Below are positions 8,217 to 15,506 of a stretch of DNA of 37,222 nt, in pieces. The stretch is from a virus. The notes below the pieces were generated by a model. It worked only from the letters and a program-made list of their open reading frames with translations. It did no database searches and had not been told where the DNA came from. The DNA is taken from the IMG/VR virus record IMGVR_UViG_3300046714_000526, positions 1-37,222 of that record, one strand, 5' to 3'. The position numbers and the translations under genes are program-made. Numbering within the stretch: position 1 is the first letter of the stretch; each line of letters opens with the position of its first letter.

Positions 8217-8779
8217 CGCGGGTCCCCGTTCCGGCCCCGGTCCTCGACGGCCTTGTCCAACTCGATCGACCACTGCACGTTCATCATGTTCAGGTTCGGC
8301 GCCGACTTCGGCACGAACCTGCGCTTCCGCTCGCTGCCGTCGGGGAACAACACGGTGATCTCCCAGTAGAAGTTCTCGTCGGCCGGGATGGTGGCACCGC
8401 CGTCGCCGAGCCCGAGCAGCATGTCCTCGGTGAAGCGCGCCGAGATCTGGTCCACCTTCAGGGTGCCGTCCTCGACGGTGCCGGCGGCGCGGAGGTCCTG
8501 CTCCAAGGCCGTGAGGTCCGCGATCCTGGGCGTAGGCAGCAGCAGCCTGACGTCGGTGACGACCTCGACGCCGGCGCCGCGTTCCCCCCCGGACCACCGG
8601 GTTCGGACCAGCGACACCTTGTAGCTCCGGGTGCCAAGGCAAGTGTACAGGTCCCGGATCTGGTCCACGCAGGGCACCAGGCTCCGCATCAGCGTGCGGG
8701 AGAGGTCCTGCACGTCGGGGTTGGTGAAACCGCACCCGCACCGGCAAGGGTCGAAGTTGCAACCCACGCAGCAGGACAT
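8213..8779 (-). CDS. Hypothetical neck protein with Cys-rich N-terminus
   Basis: 188 aa, ATG 8779, one base after the previous stop. The first 20 residues contain seven cysteines (MSCCVGCNFDPCRCGCGFTN), which could bind metal or form disulphides. The rest is a beta-rich domain of about 165 residues with WSIELDKAVEDRG at the end. It lies in the neck module between capsid and gp10-like genes, so a head-tail connector or adaptor role is plausible but unproven. Confidence 0.68.
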   Translation of the reverse strand: MSCCVGCNFDPCRCGCGFTNPDVQDLSRTLMRSLVPCVDQIRDLYTCLGTRSYKVSLVRTRWSGGERGAGVEVVTDVRLLLPTPRIADLTALEQDLRAAGTVEDGTLKVDQISARFTEDMLLGLGDGGATIPADENFYWEITVLFPDGSERKRRFVPKSAPNLNMMNVQWSIELDKAVEDRGRNGDPR

Positions 8780-8780
8780 T

Positions 8781-9224
8781 TCAGCTCACCCCGACGTTGC
8801 GGACCGTCCCTGCTCCCGGCCGTAGCTTCTCGCTGAACGGGTACAGCGGGACGCCGAGGTGGTCGGCCAAGCGCTGGGCCCAGCGCCGGTACTCACGTTC
8901 CAGCAGGTCCGGGTAGGTCTCCCCGGCCTTGGCACCGCGCAGCGTGATCTCGCCGACCTTCTCCGCGACCAACACGCAGCCCGCGGCGGCCAAGCGCTGC
9001 TCGATGTCGTCCAGCGTTTTCAGAATCCTGCGGGCCCGATCCACCGCGTACGGGTTGGTCAGCAGGACCTGGATCGCCTCCTCGAGCAGGAAAGCGGTCT
9101 GGAGCGGGATCGAGATGCCGAACGCGATGCCAGCCGCGGCCTGCTCACCCCCAAACGTCGTGCCGGGGTATCCCAAGGCAAAACGCACCCTTTCCTTTTC
9201 TTCCTCAGTTAGTGGAGTTGACAT
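8781..9224 (-). CDS. Head-tail connector-like helical protein
   Basis: 147 aa from ATG 9224, two bases after the stop of the upstream HNH gene. AGGA lies at the end of the HNH frame, which decides this start; an in-frame extension upstream would lie inside the HNH gene. The protein is almost entirely helical: TEEEKERVRFALGYPG at the N-terminus, then AVDRARRILKTLDDIEQRLA, and a long C-terminal helical part with YPDLLEREYRRWAQRLADHL. Helical proteins of this size between capsid and gp10-like genes are often gp6/connector adaptors. The role is inferred from order. Confidence 0.65.
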   Translation of the reverse strand: MSTPLTEEEKERVRFALGYPGTTFGGEQAAAGIAFGISIPLQTAFLLEEAIQVLLTNPYAVDRARRILKTLDDIEQRLAAAGCVLVAEKVGEITLRGAKAGETYPDLLEREYRRWAQRLADHLGVPLYPFSEKLRPGAGTVRNVGVS

Positions 9225-9225
9225 A

Positions 9226-9858
9226 TTATCCTGTTTCTCTCCACTCTTCAGGAGTCCGGTTTCGCTTTGACGCGTTACACCCACGACAGGCCGGCGCTAG
9301 GTTTTCTAAAGCATTAGACCCACCTTTTGAAACGGGGATGACATGGTCAATTTCTACGGCAAGACCGGAACAGTACGCACACGGTCGCTTCAACAATGCC
9401 AGCAAGGTGTCCACCGGCGGCAATTCACCGGCAGCGCGCCGTGCGTGCCGATACCGCGCCTTGAGCAAGTTGTCACGCTCACGGTTTTCGGCTCGCCACT
9501 TCACCATGTACACACGCTGATACTCATTCACGGCAGCACTGTTCTCACGACGCCACCGCTTTTTCCGCATCCTATCTAGCTCTGGGTGTGCGAGCGCGTA
9601 GCGCTTCCCAGCAGCCAAACGCGAAGCCCTTGCCTCTTCCTCAGTCTGAACCCGCACAGGTGTCTCCAACCCCGCCTGACGGCGCTTGTACCGTTGCTGA
9701 TAAGCCGCGACTTTTTTGCGATTCGCCGCGCGGTAAGCGTACGTCTTCACCTTCGAACACTTCTTACAGATCGATTCATGACCATCGGCGGCGCGCTTGT
9801 GCGGATAAAACTGCTCCAACGGCAGCTCCAGCAGGCAGTGCTTGCACGCCTTGACCAT
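9226..9858 (-). CDS. HNH endonuclease (copy 2 of 3)
   Basis: 210 aa, ATG 9858. The N-terminal zinc-finger-like module has CKHC, then LEQFYPHKRAADG, then CKKC. A long Arg/Lys/Ala-rich helical linker of about 110 residues follows. The HNH nuclease domain has CAYC, IDHVIPVSKGG, ENLAPACRGCN and PEEWRE. It has the same architecture as the gene at 10576. It sits between two structural genes and overlaps nothing, as expected of a free-standing homing endonuclease that moved into the neck operon. Confidence 0.88.
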   Translation of the reverse strand: MVKACKHCLLELPLEQFYPHKRAADGHESICKKCSKVKTYAYRAANRKKVAAYQQRYKRRQAGLETPVRVQTEEEARASRLAAGKRYALAHPELDRMRKKRWRRENSAAVNEYQRVYMVKWRAENRERDNLLKARYRHARRAAGELPPVDTLLALLKRPCAYCSGLAVEIDHVIPVSKGGSNALENLAPACRGCNASKRNRTPEEWRETG

Positions 9859-9889
9859 GCTCTATCGTGGCCCGCTGCCCGTGGCAGCG

Positions 9890-10207
9890 CTACGCGACGG
9901 GTTCCAGGTCGACGCCCTGGTTGCGGAGGTCGTCGATGGCGCCGGGGCCGTACCCGGAGTCGGAGATGACGTCGTCGGCCTGGAGCGTAATGAACCTGCC
10001 ATCCCAGCGGCAGGTTACCTTGCGCTTGACCTTGAAGCGGGGAGGCCGCGCCGGCTCCTCGGCTAGCACCACGGGCTGCGCCTTGGGCGCCTTCGCTTTC
10101 GCCTTGCCTTGGTCCTTGGCGCCTTGCGGGGCGGCCTGGGGCGCCGCAGCCGGCGCCACCGAGCCCTTCAGGGCCTCCAACGGATCCTTCTCGTCGGTCA
10201 TGCTCAT
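9890..10207 (-). CDS. Hypothetical structural protein with Ala/Pro-rich N-terminus
   Basis: 105 aa, ATG 10207, with GGAG five bases upstream. Residues 10-55 are low complexity (Ala, Pro, Lys, Gln) and probably disordered. The C-terminal 50 residues form a compact domain (FKVKRKVTCRWDGRFITLQA) ending in DLRNQGVDLEPV. Its position, after capsid and before connector genes, suggests a small head or neck accessory. No family recognised. Confidence 0.65.
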   Translation of the reverse strand: MSMTDEKDPLEALKGSVAPAAAPQAAPQGAKDQGKAKAKAPKAQPVVLAEEPARPPRFKVKRKVTCRWDGRFITLQADDVISDSGYGPGAIDDLRNQGVDLEPVA

Positions 10208-10575
10208 GGTGTCTCCATGGTTAGAAAACGCGGCGGGCGCACGCGATGGTCAACGGGACCCAATGTTAGCGACTGGATTAACGAGCCGTCGGAGCTCGCA
10301 GGGTCGAGATCGCAAGGGTGGCCCAGGCCGAAGCCCAACGACGAGGCGAACGAACACGATGGTTCGATGCCGTTCGTGCCGCAACGATCAAGGGCGGGGC
10401 CGAGACTTTGGGTCAAGGCTTGCCCAGGATCAAGGTGGGTCCGAAGACCCGCGAACCCGGCCGAAGCCGGAAAGTTGCCCGAAGGCAACGCACAGATCAA
10501 AGCGTCCGCGCACGAAGCGCGAAGCAGATCACTGTGGAATGTGGCCGCAAGGCGCACCCTGGTAGTGTGCCGGAC
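10208..10575 (-). ncRNA. Structured non-coding stretch with UUCG-hairpin array
   Basis: 368 bases between the HNH gene and the next structural gene. It has a 117-aa frame, but that has no ribosome site and an unconvincing composition. On the minus strand it encodes perfect hairpins closed by C(UUCG)G tetraloops. These are 10474-10489 (six-base stem), 10457-10470 (five), 10437-10450 (five), and a weaker one at 10325-10336. A fifth hairpin at 10507-10521 has a UUCGU loop. Three are nearly contiguous. TTGATC recurs three times around them. The stretch could be an RNA gene, a long leader for the downstream structural gene, or a relic of an intron associated with the adjacent HNH gene. The structure is visible; the function is unknown. 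Confidence 0.45.
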
Positions 10576-11250
10576 CTAACACGCCAGGGCAAACACCCGA
10601 GGCAGGAACGCCGATATGGCCAAGTCCCGGATCGCCTCGATGTCCACGCCTGACTTCCGGGCCCAGGCCTCGGGGGACCGGGCATGTTTTCGGCAGTTGC
10701 ACCGCTTGCAGGCCGGCACCACGTTCCCGGGAGAGTGGAACCCGCCGAGGACGATCGGTGTCAGGTGGTCGATGGTCATCTTCTCGTCGCAGCGGCAATA
10801 CGCGCAGCGCTGCCCGAACTCGGCCAGCACGACCTCCCAGTGCTCCTGCCTGAAACCGCCGTCCTGGTCCCGCTCCCGGGCCATGCGGACCTGCTGGCGC
10901 ATGCGCTTCATGGCCTTGCCATGCTCGGTCTGCTGGTATGCCTTGCGGCGTGCCTTGATCCGCTCCGGGTGCTTGGCTTGGTAGCGCTGCACCGTGGCGA
11001 TCATGGCTTCCGGGTCCTCAGCGTATCGCCGACGTACGTATTCACGCGCGTCAGCGCGGCGTTTATCACGGTTCCGTTCCCGACCACGATCCTGCCAAAC
11101 CTTAACTTTTTCAGGATTCGCCTTCGCGTATGCTCGCGTCGCCGCGATGTGGCACCGTTTGCACGCGTGCTGGTACCCACTTGGCTGGGCCCTGTTGGTG
11201 TAGAAATCGCCGATCGGCTTGCTCACCTTACATGTCGTGCACAGCTTCAT
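10576..11250 (-). CDS. HNH endonuclease (copy 3 of 3), downstream of capsid
   Basis: 224 aa from ATG 11250 (MKLCTTCKVSKPIGDFYTNR); an upstream in-frame start would lie in the capsid terminator. The zinc-finger-like module has CTTC and CKRC with FYTN between. A highly basic linker follows, then the HNH domain: CAYC, IDHLTPIVLGGFHS, GNVVPACKRCN, PEAWARK. It lies behind the capsid terminator and in front of the hairpin-rich non-coding stretch, which suggests a mobile insertion. Closest relatives in the window are the genes at 9226 and 6144. Confidence 0.88.
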   Translation of the reverse strand: MKLCTTCKVSKPIGDFYTNRAQPSGYQHACKRCHIAATRAYAKANPEKVKVWQDRGRERNRDKRRADAREYVRRRYAEDPEAMIATVQRYQAKHPERIKARRKAYQQTEHGKAMKRMRQQVRMARERDQDGGFRQEHWEVVLAEFGQRCAYCRCDEKMTIDHLTPIVLGGFHSPGNVVPACKRCNCRKHARSPEAWARKSGVDIEAIRDLAISAFLPRVFALAC

Positions 11251-11283
11251 AGCCCGTGCTGCAAGCTTACGCCGAAGTCCATA

Positions 11284-11320
11284 AAGCAAAGCCCCAACCC
11301 GGGGACACCAGGTTGGGGCT
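11284..11320 (-). terminator. Intrinsic terminator after the capsid gene
   Basis: AGCCCCAACC (minus strand 11320..11311) pairs perfectly with GGTTGGGGCT (11299..11290) across an 11-base loop and is followed by TTGCTTTAT. It begins 23 bases past the capsid stop. On the plus strand the same hairpin is followed by CAAGTTTTG, so it may work in both directions. It would separate abundant capsid mRNA from the HNH and neck genes. Confidence 0.85.
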
Positions 11321-11342
11321 CAAGTTTTGTCAGGTCAGGGTA

Positions 11343-12707
11343 TTAACTACCCGAAACCACGCTGTAAAACCGCTTGTAACGAGCTGCGCCACCAGTGGCG
11401 GCGTCGGTTGGCGTGCTCCAAGAACCCACGAAACGCCACGATACGGACACGAGGTCCTGCATGCGGTTCAGGGGGGCGCGGATGATGAGCTGGATCCGGT
11501 CGCTGAAGACCTCGATCCCGTTGTTGACGATGCGTGGGTCCGCCACTTTGCCGACCATGCCGGCGTCGGTGAGCAAATTCGACATGTCGGAGAAGTACTC
11601 CTGGATGCCGCCCTGCGCCGTGAAGATCATGCGGTGCAGCGGGGTGCCGGTGACCAACCCGTTGGCGAAGAGCTCCGGCGCGAAGGGGTCGCGGAGGTCG
11701 AAGCTGGCCGTCGAGCCGCCAACCACGTTGTCCGAGCGCGGGCATTCACTGTTCCGGAAGAACACGGTGCCAAGCAACTCGCCGAGCACGAACTGGCGGT
11801 ACATGTAGAAGTCCGGCAACGCCGTGTTGAGGCGCTGGAACTCGTCGTCCTCGAAGAGCTGGCTCTGCGAGGTCGGGTCCATGTGGCAGTGGAAGCGGCC
11901 GTCCGGGTGCTCCGGCACGTTGTTCTGCTGCATGCTGGACACCGCGGCGCGGACATCCTTGAGGGTCGCGATGTCGGTGTTGCCGACCGCGTCCACGGAG
12001 TTACCGCCGCCGACGAAGTCGATCGCGCTGCGATCCGAGCTGATGATGTAGTCGCGGTCCGTGACGCCGATCGCGACGCTGAGCGTCACGGTGCCGGGGC
12101 CGATCTCGTCGCCGGGGTTGTCCGGCGTGAAGCCGACAACGTTGCGCGAGGTGCCGTTGACCGAGACGGCCAGCGGGTTGGTCGAGCTGACCAGGTCGAA
12201 GCGGACCTTGCTGCCGCTGTCGGACCGGGCCCGCGTGAAGCCGTTGAGGCGCTTGACGCGGATCGTGGTCGAGGAGCCCTGGGTGCCGTCGGCGACGGTC
12301 CAGCCGGATTCCGCGGCGTTGTACATCGTGTCGCGCACGATGCTGTTCATGCCGCGCGCGGCCTGCAAGCCGAGTTGGTGCGCGTTGCGCAGGAACAGGT
12401 CCGCGATGGCCTGCATGCTCGAGGGCATGTGAGTGTCGATCGTGCCGTGGTATTGCTGGAGCTGCGCCGTCCACTGCTCGATCGGGTACGACTTCGGCAG
12501 AGGGTCCGTGCCCGGGGTCGCCGGCGTCATGTCGATGTCGATCAGACCCGGCTTCGAGAACACCATGGTGTCGCCGATGCCCGCGGGCCAAGCCTGAGGC
12601 TGGACCTCGCCGCGGAACAGCAGGCGGGGGTGGAGGGCGTCGTGGAACGCGCGCTCCAGCAAGTTTTGCTGAACGACGGAGCGGATCTCCGGGGATTGAA
12701 GGATCAC
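11343..12707 (-). CDS. Major capsid protein
   Basis: 454 aa from GTG 12707. The protein follows a scaffold-like gene and is followed by a strong terminator, the usual setting for a highly expressed capsid gene. The N-terminal SPEIRSVVQQNLLERAFHDA helix, the later YPIEQWTAQLQQYHGTIDTH and MPSSMQAIADLFLRNAHQLG, and a C-terminal P-domain-like part (ADPRIVNNGIEVFSDRIQLI) fit an HK97-fold capsid, although I cannot name the exact family. No protease gene or N-terminal delta domain is obvious. The frame is open for about 25 codons before the GTG and reads plausibly (SAAADQDEGTEIPDFS) but has no ATG, GTG or TTG. The true start is therefore uncertain. Confidence 0.86.
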   Translation of the reverse strand: MILQSPEIRSVVQQNLLERAFHDALHPRLLFRGEVQPQAWPAGIGDTMVFSKPGLIDIDMTPATPGTDPLPKSYPIEQWTAQLQQYHGTIDTHMPSSMQAIADLFLRNAHQLGLQAARGMNSIVRDTMYNAAESGWTVADGTQGSSTTIRVKRLNGFTRARSDSGSKVRFDLVSSTNPLAVSVNGTSRNVVGFTPDNPGDEIGPGTVTLSVAIGVTDRDYIISSDRSAIDFVGGGNSVDAVGNTDIATLKDVRAAVSSMQQNNVPEHPDGRFHCHMDPTSQSQLFEDDEFQRLNTALPDFYMYRQFVLGELLGTVFFRNSECPRSDNVVGGSTASFDLRDPFAPELFANGLVTGTPLHRMIFTAQGGIQEYFSDMSNLLTDAGMVGKVADPRIVNNGIEVFSDRIQLIIRAPLNRMQDLVSVSWRFVGSWSTPTDAATGGAARYKRFYSVVSGS

Positions 12708-12865
12708 GCTAAAATCAGGAATTTCTGTACCCTCGTCTTGGTCCGCCGCGGCGGAGACTGAACCTTGTCGTTGATGCTTTGGTCAAAGCACCTTTCCGGG
12801 GTTCACGGGCCCGATTTCACTTTCAGCGTAGCACGCCAGGGCCGAAGCCCAAGCGAAGTCAAGTC
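12708..12865 (-). promoter_or_regulatory. Scaffold-capsid intergenic leader with hairpins
   Basis: 158 bases without a gene. On the minus strand it holds a GGGC-UUCG-GCCC hairpin (12850..12839) just after the scaffold stop and a near-perfect GCTTTG-AC-CAAAGC palindrome (12789..12776). A TTGACC with GTTCAG 17 bases later is a poor promoter match. The region may tune capsid over scaffold expression. Confidence 0.4.
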
Positions 12866-13669
12866 TTAGTACGTGGAGGCGATGCTGTCCGCGGGGTGAC
12901 GGAGGCCGGCCTTCTTCAACAGTTCGCGATACTCAGCCTCGGGCATGTTCCGGGCATCCTTAGGCGCTGCCGCGTCAGCGGCAGCCTTGGCCGTGTCCGC
13001 CGGCTTCGGCTCCGAGGCCGATTCCTTGACAGCCGGGGTCGTCGTCGCCGCGGTGCTGGTGGCCTGGTACAGGTGGGCATGCGTGCGGCGGAGTTCCTTG
13101 CCGAAGTAGGAATCCTCGTTGAACGCCTTGAGCTCGTCCTGCGAGGCTGAGCTCAGCTTGCGCTGCAGCATGTGCACGGCGTAGTCGACGTCCTTGACGC
13201 CGTGGCGCGTTGCGGCAACGCGGAGCTCCATCTCGGCCATGGTGTCGCGGCGGGCGCGGATCGCGCGCTTCGCATCCTTGGTCAGGCGGGCGCAGCGCTG
13301 CAGGAGGCGCTTGTTGGCTTCCTTGAGCGAGCTGACCTCGCCGCGCAGAGCCTCGACGTCGGCTTGCGCCTTCGCCTCGACCTTGGGGCTGGTTGCCGGT
13401 GCCTCCGCGGACTTGCCACGGCGGGCCAGCTTGGCCTTCTCGACCATGTCGTTGTGGTCGCGGAAGCCCGCGGCCTTGGCGTCGCGGTCCAAGGCTTGAC
13501 GCGCAGCACGGCGGCCCCGCTCCTGGGCTTCCTTGCGGAGGTTGGCGATCGCCTGGTTGGACAGCACCTTGCCGCCGGCTTGCTGTGCACCGGCGGGCTC
13601 GGGCTTCGTTTCTGGCTCCGGCGCGGGCTCGGTGCCCGGCTCGATCACGGTCTCTTCTTCGGTGGCCAT
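12866..13669 (-). CDS. Scaffold-like coiled-coil protein
   Basis: 267 aa, ATG 13669, with GAGGA four bases upstream. The N-terminal 35 residues are acidic and Pro-rich. A long charged helical or coiled-coil middle follows (about residues 35-180, with EALRGEVSSLKEANKRLLQR). A disordered Ala/Thr/Pro stretch comes next, then a short C-terminal helix (MPEAEYRELLKKAGLRHP). Composition, length and position immediately before the capsid gene are those of a phage scaffolding protein. Such proteins shape the procapsid and usually contact capsid through a C-terminal helix. No protease motif was seen, so release rather than self-cleavage is expected. Confidence 0.75.
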   Translation of the reverse strand: MATEEETVIEPGTEPAPEPETKPEPAGAQQAGGKVLSNQAIANLRKEAQERGRRAARQALDRDAKAAGFRDHNDMVEKAKLARRGKSAEAPATSPKVEAKAQADVEALRGEVSSLKEANKRLLQRCARLTKDAKRAIRARRDTMAEMELRVAATRHGVKDVDYAVHMLQRKLSSASQDELKAFNEDSYFGKELRRTHAHLYQATSTAATTTPAVKESASEPKPADTAKAAADAAAPKDARNMPEAEYRELLKKAGLRHPADSIASTY

Positions 13670-13689
13670 GGATCCTCAGTCTTGGGGTT

Positions 13690-14172
13690 TTAGACGCCGG
13701 ACGCGAACGACGCGCTGAGGTCGTTGGCAGGCATCGGCTCGTACTCGATCACGAACGCGGTGACGTCGGCCGACGCGAAGGTCAGCGTCTTGCCGTCGTC
13801 GGAAAGCTTGGCCAGGCCGACAGCCGAACTCGTCGCCGGGGAGACCACGGTGCCGGAAGCATCGGTGATGGCGTAGCTGCCAACCACGGTGCCCGTGGTG
13901 GCCGCCGTCACGCGGAGGCTGCGGACGAGGCGTGCCGGTGGGAGGTTCTCACCGGTGGCCAGCGTGATGCCGCTGATCGTGGCGAGCGCCTTCATGGCCG
14001 CCGTGGTGATGTCGTAGGTCGCGGCACCGGTCACGCCGGTGAACACGGCCTTCACCGTGCTGGCCATGACGGCGAGACCGAGCTTGCGGATAGCATCCGC
14101 GAGGTCTTGCGGGTTGGCGCGCTTCAGCACCTCGTACAGGGACAGGGTCTTGGTCGTGGTGACGTCGCTCAT
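13690..14172 (-). CDS. Hypothetical head decoration-like protein
   Basis: 160 aa, ATG 14172, with GAGGAG upstream. An N-terminal helix (TLSLYEVLKRANPQDLADAI) is followed by a Thr/Ala/Gly-rich beta domain ending in VTAFVIEYEPMPANDLSASF. The beta part resembles small decoration or fibre domains. It sits between tiny proteins and the scaffold in the head module. The role is inferred; no family recognised. Confidence 0.65.
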   Translation of the reverse strand: MSDVTTTKTLSLYEVLKRANPQDLADAIRKLGLAVMASTVKAVFTGVTGAATYDITTAAMKALATISGITLATGENLPPARLVRSLRVTAATTGTVVGSYAITDASGTVVSPATSSAVGLAKLSDDGKTLTFASADVTAFVIEYEPMPANDLSASFASGV

Positions 14173-14185
14173 CTTCGGGGTCTCC

Positions 14186-14566
14186 TCAAGGCGCCTTCTC
14201 GGCTAGGAATATTCTCGCAGTTGTCGGGGTGCCCGGCAACCTGGTCAGGTCGATCGCCGTGTAGCCCACGGCCTTGGCGATCAGGATCAGAACGCCATCG
14301 ACAGGAACGGCCTGCGTGGCGCCGTCGGTCGAGGTCAACCTGGCCTTCACCTTCTGGTCGGTCTTGATGACCACGACGGCGGCCTCGCCGAGGTTGGACA
14401 TGTCCACGCTCACAGCGGTGTCGACGTCGAGTTCCAAGGTCTGCACGGCCTTGGCCGCGATGGCCAAGCGCTCGTCGATCCGGGACCGGACCTCGGGGTC
14501 GATCGAGCGCGAGCCCGAACCGGGCTGCGTCTCGAAGTCGCCGTGCAGCGTGAAGACGTCGGTCAA
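14186..14566 (-). CDS. Hypothetical beta-rich head protein
   Basis: 126 aa from TTG 14566, chosen because GAGGT lies six bases upstream and it starts nine bases after the previous stop. After a short N-terminal helix (SRIDERLAIAAKAVQTLELD) the rest is beta-strand-rich (AAVVVIKTDQKVKARLTSTD). It lies in the head/virion cassette and probably is a small virion component. Not recognised. Confidence 0.6.
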   Translation of the reverse strand: MTDVFTLHGDFETQPGSGSRSIDPEVRSRIDERLAIAAKAVQTLELDVDTAVSVDMSNLGEAAVVVIKTDQKVKARLTSTDGATQAVPVDGVLILIAKAVGYTAIDLTRLPGTPTTARIFLAEKAP

Positions 14567-14575
14567 CCGCTGACC

Positions 14576-14746
14576 TCAGTACGGCTTCGGCGCCGGACCG
14601 CGCGGCATGACCTGGTCAAGGCCGTCACCCAACGGGAGGTCCGCTGCGGGATCGTGATACTTGCCCTCTTCAGCCTCGACGGCGTCTTGGGGGTTCTGGT
14701 AGGTCTTCTCGCTACCGATGTTCGCTGCGTCCGGCTTGCCTGCCAT
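14576..14746 (-). CDS. Tiny protein ending in PAPKPY
   Basis: 56 aa, ATG 14746, with a GGGAG ribosome site seven bases upstream. Acidic and probably disordered: N-terminal MAGKPDAANIGSEKTYQNPQ and a C-terminus in PAPKPY. Two upstream neighbours also end in a KP-aromatic motif (VKPF and PKPYK). Unknown function. Confidence 0.6.
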   Translation of the reverse strand: MAGKPDAANIGSEKTYQNPQDAVEAEEGKYHDPAADLPLGDGLDQVMPRGPAPKPY

Positions 14747-14766
14747 GATCGTCTCCCTTTGGAAGC

Positions 14767-14937
14767 CTAGAACGGCTTCACCGTGCTCTTGCGGGTATCT
14801 TGCCCCGTCATGCCCTCGCCGGGCACGCGCTGCTCGTAGCGACCATGCTCGGAAGCATCACACTCGTTGATGTCGTGCTCCGGCCCGTCCTGGTGGATCT
14901 TGGCGGCGCGCTCGTCGTTCTTGGTCTGCTCAGCCAT
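14767..14937 (-). CDS. Tiny protein ending in VKPF
   Basis: 56 aa, ATG 14937, with AGGAGCG upstream. Polar and acidic throughout (MAEQTKNDERAAKIHQDGPE, then HDINECDASEHG), with one Cys. It ends in STVKPF, similar to the KPY ends of the flanking tiny genes. Spacing and ribosome site support translation. Unknown function. Confidence 0.6.
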   Translation of the reverse strand: MAEQTKNDERAAKIHQDGPEHDINECDASEHGRYEQRVPGEGMTGQDTRKSTVKPF

Positions 14938-14948
14938 GGGGGTCGCTC

Positions 14949-15188
14949 CTACTTGTACGGCTTCGGCTTGTCGAGCCGCTTCGCGCCGGCGCCCTGCGGC
15001 GCGGCCTGGTCGGCGTGGTCCGCGAAGCGCTGCCCTGCACCACCGCCGGGGTAGCCCATCGGGACGCCGGCCACGGGATCAATCTCCATGCCGGGATCGC
15101 GGCCCGCGGGGGCGCTGCCCTTGTCCTCGGCGATCGTGCGGAGCGTGCGGGGTTGGCCCTTGGGTCGGGCCGCCTTGAAGTTCGGCAT
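14949..15188 (-). CDS. Small Gly/Pro-rich protein ending in PKPYK
   Basis: 79 aa, ATG 15188, starting one base after the previous TAA. Basic N-terminus (MPNFKAARPKGQPRTLRTIA), a Gly/Pro-rich centre (MGYPGGGAGQ) and a C-terminus in DKPKPYK. Probably disordered. It is the first of three adjacent tiny genes with similar C-termini. Confidence 0.58.
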   Translation of the reverse strand: MPNFKAARPKGQPRTLRTIAEDKGSAPAGRDPGMEIDPVAGVPMGYPGGGAGQRFADHADQAAPQGAGAKRLDKPKPYK

Positions 15189-15189
15189 C

Positions 15190-15462
15190 TTAGAAGTTCC
15201 TCTTCAGCAAATCACGCAGCTTGGCCGGCAGCTTCTTGGCCGCAGCCTTCGCCCAGGGCGCCTTCTCTTCCAGGCCGACGGGGCGCGGGATCTCGGCGAT
15301 CCTGCGGTTGCCCTTCTCGGCGTCCAGCTCCTCAGACTCGGGCCCGCGGCCGTGCTGGCTCCAGGCGTGGCACGCGGACTCGGGCTGGATCGGCTCATCA
15401 CCGCCGGGGCCAGGAGCGCGATCGACGGGCATGGAACCGGACGTGAACACGGCCTTGGCCAT
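15190..15462 (-). CDS. Small hypothetical protein with basic C-terminus
   Basis: 90 aa from ATG 15462; an alternative ATG at 15498 would add 12 residues and neither has a clear ribosome site. The N-terminus is Gly/Pro-rich. The C-terminus is a basic helix (PWAKAAAKKLPAKLRDLLKR) ending in NF. It follows two fibre-like genes. The helix may bind nucleic acid or virion partners, but nothing is recognised. Confidence 0.5.
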   Translation of the reverse strand: MAKAVFTSGSMPVDRAPGPGGDEPIQPESACHAWSQHGRGPESEELDAEKGNRRIAEIPRPVGLEEKAPWAKAAAKKLPAKLRDLLKRNF

Positions 15463-15506
15463 GCCACTAGGGTACAGCGGATGCAAGGATCGCGCCATGC
15501 CAAGGC

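Noticed and set aside
10359-10376. GGTTCGATGCC as the T-arm of a tRNA
   Set aside because: No matching acceptor, D-arm or anticodon arm could be drawn on either strand around it.
10204-10557. 117-aa minus frame through the hairpin stretch
   Set aside because: No ribosome site, Ser/Leu/Pro-rich chance-like composition, and the sequence is better explained by structured RNA with UUCG loops.
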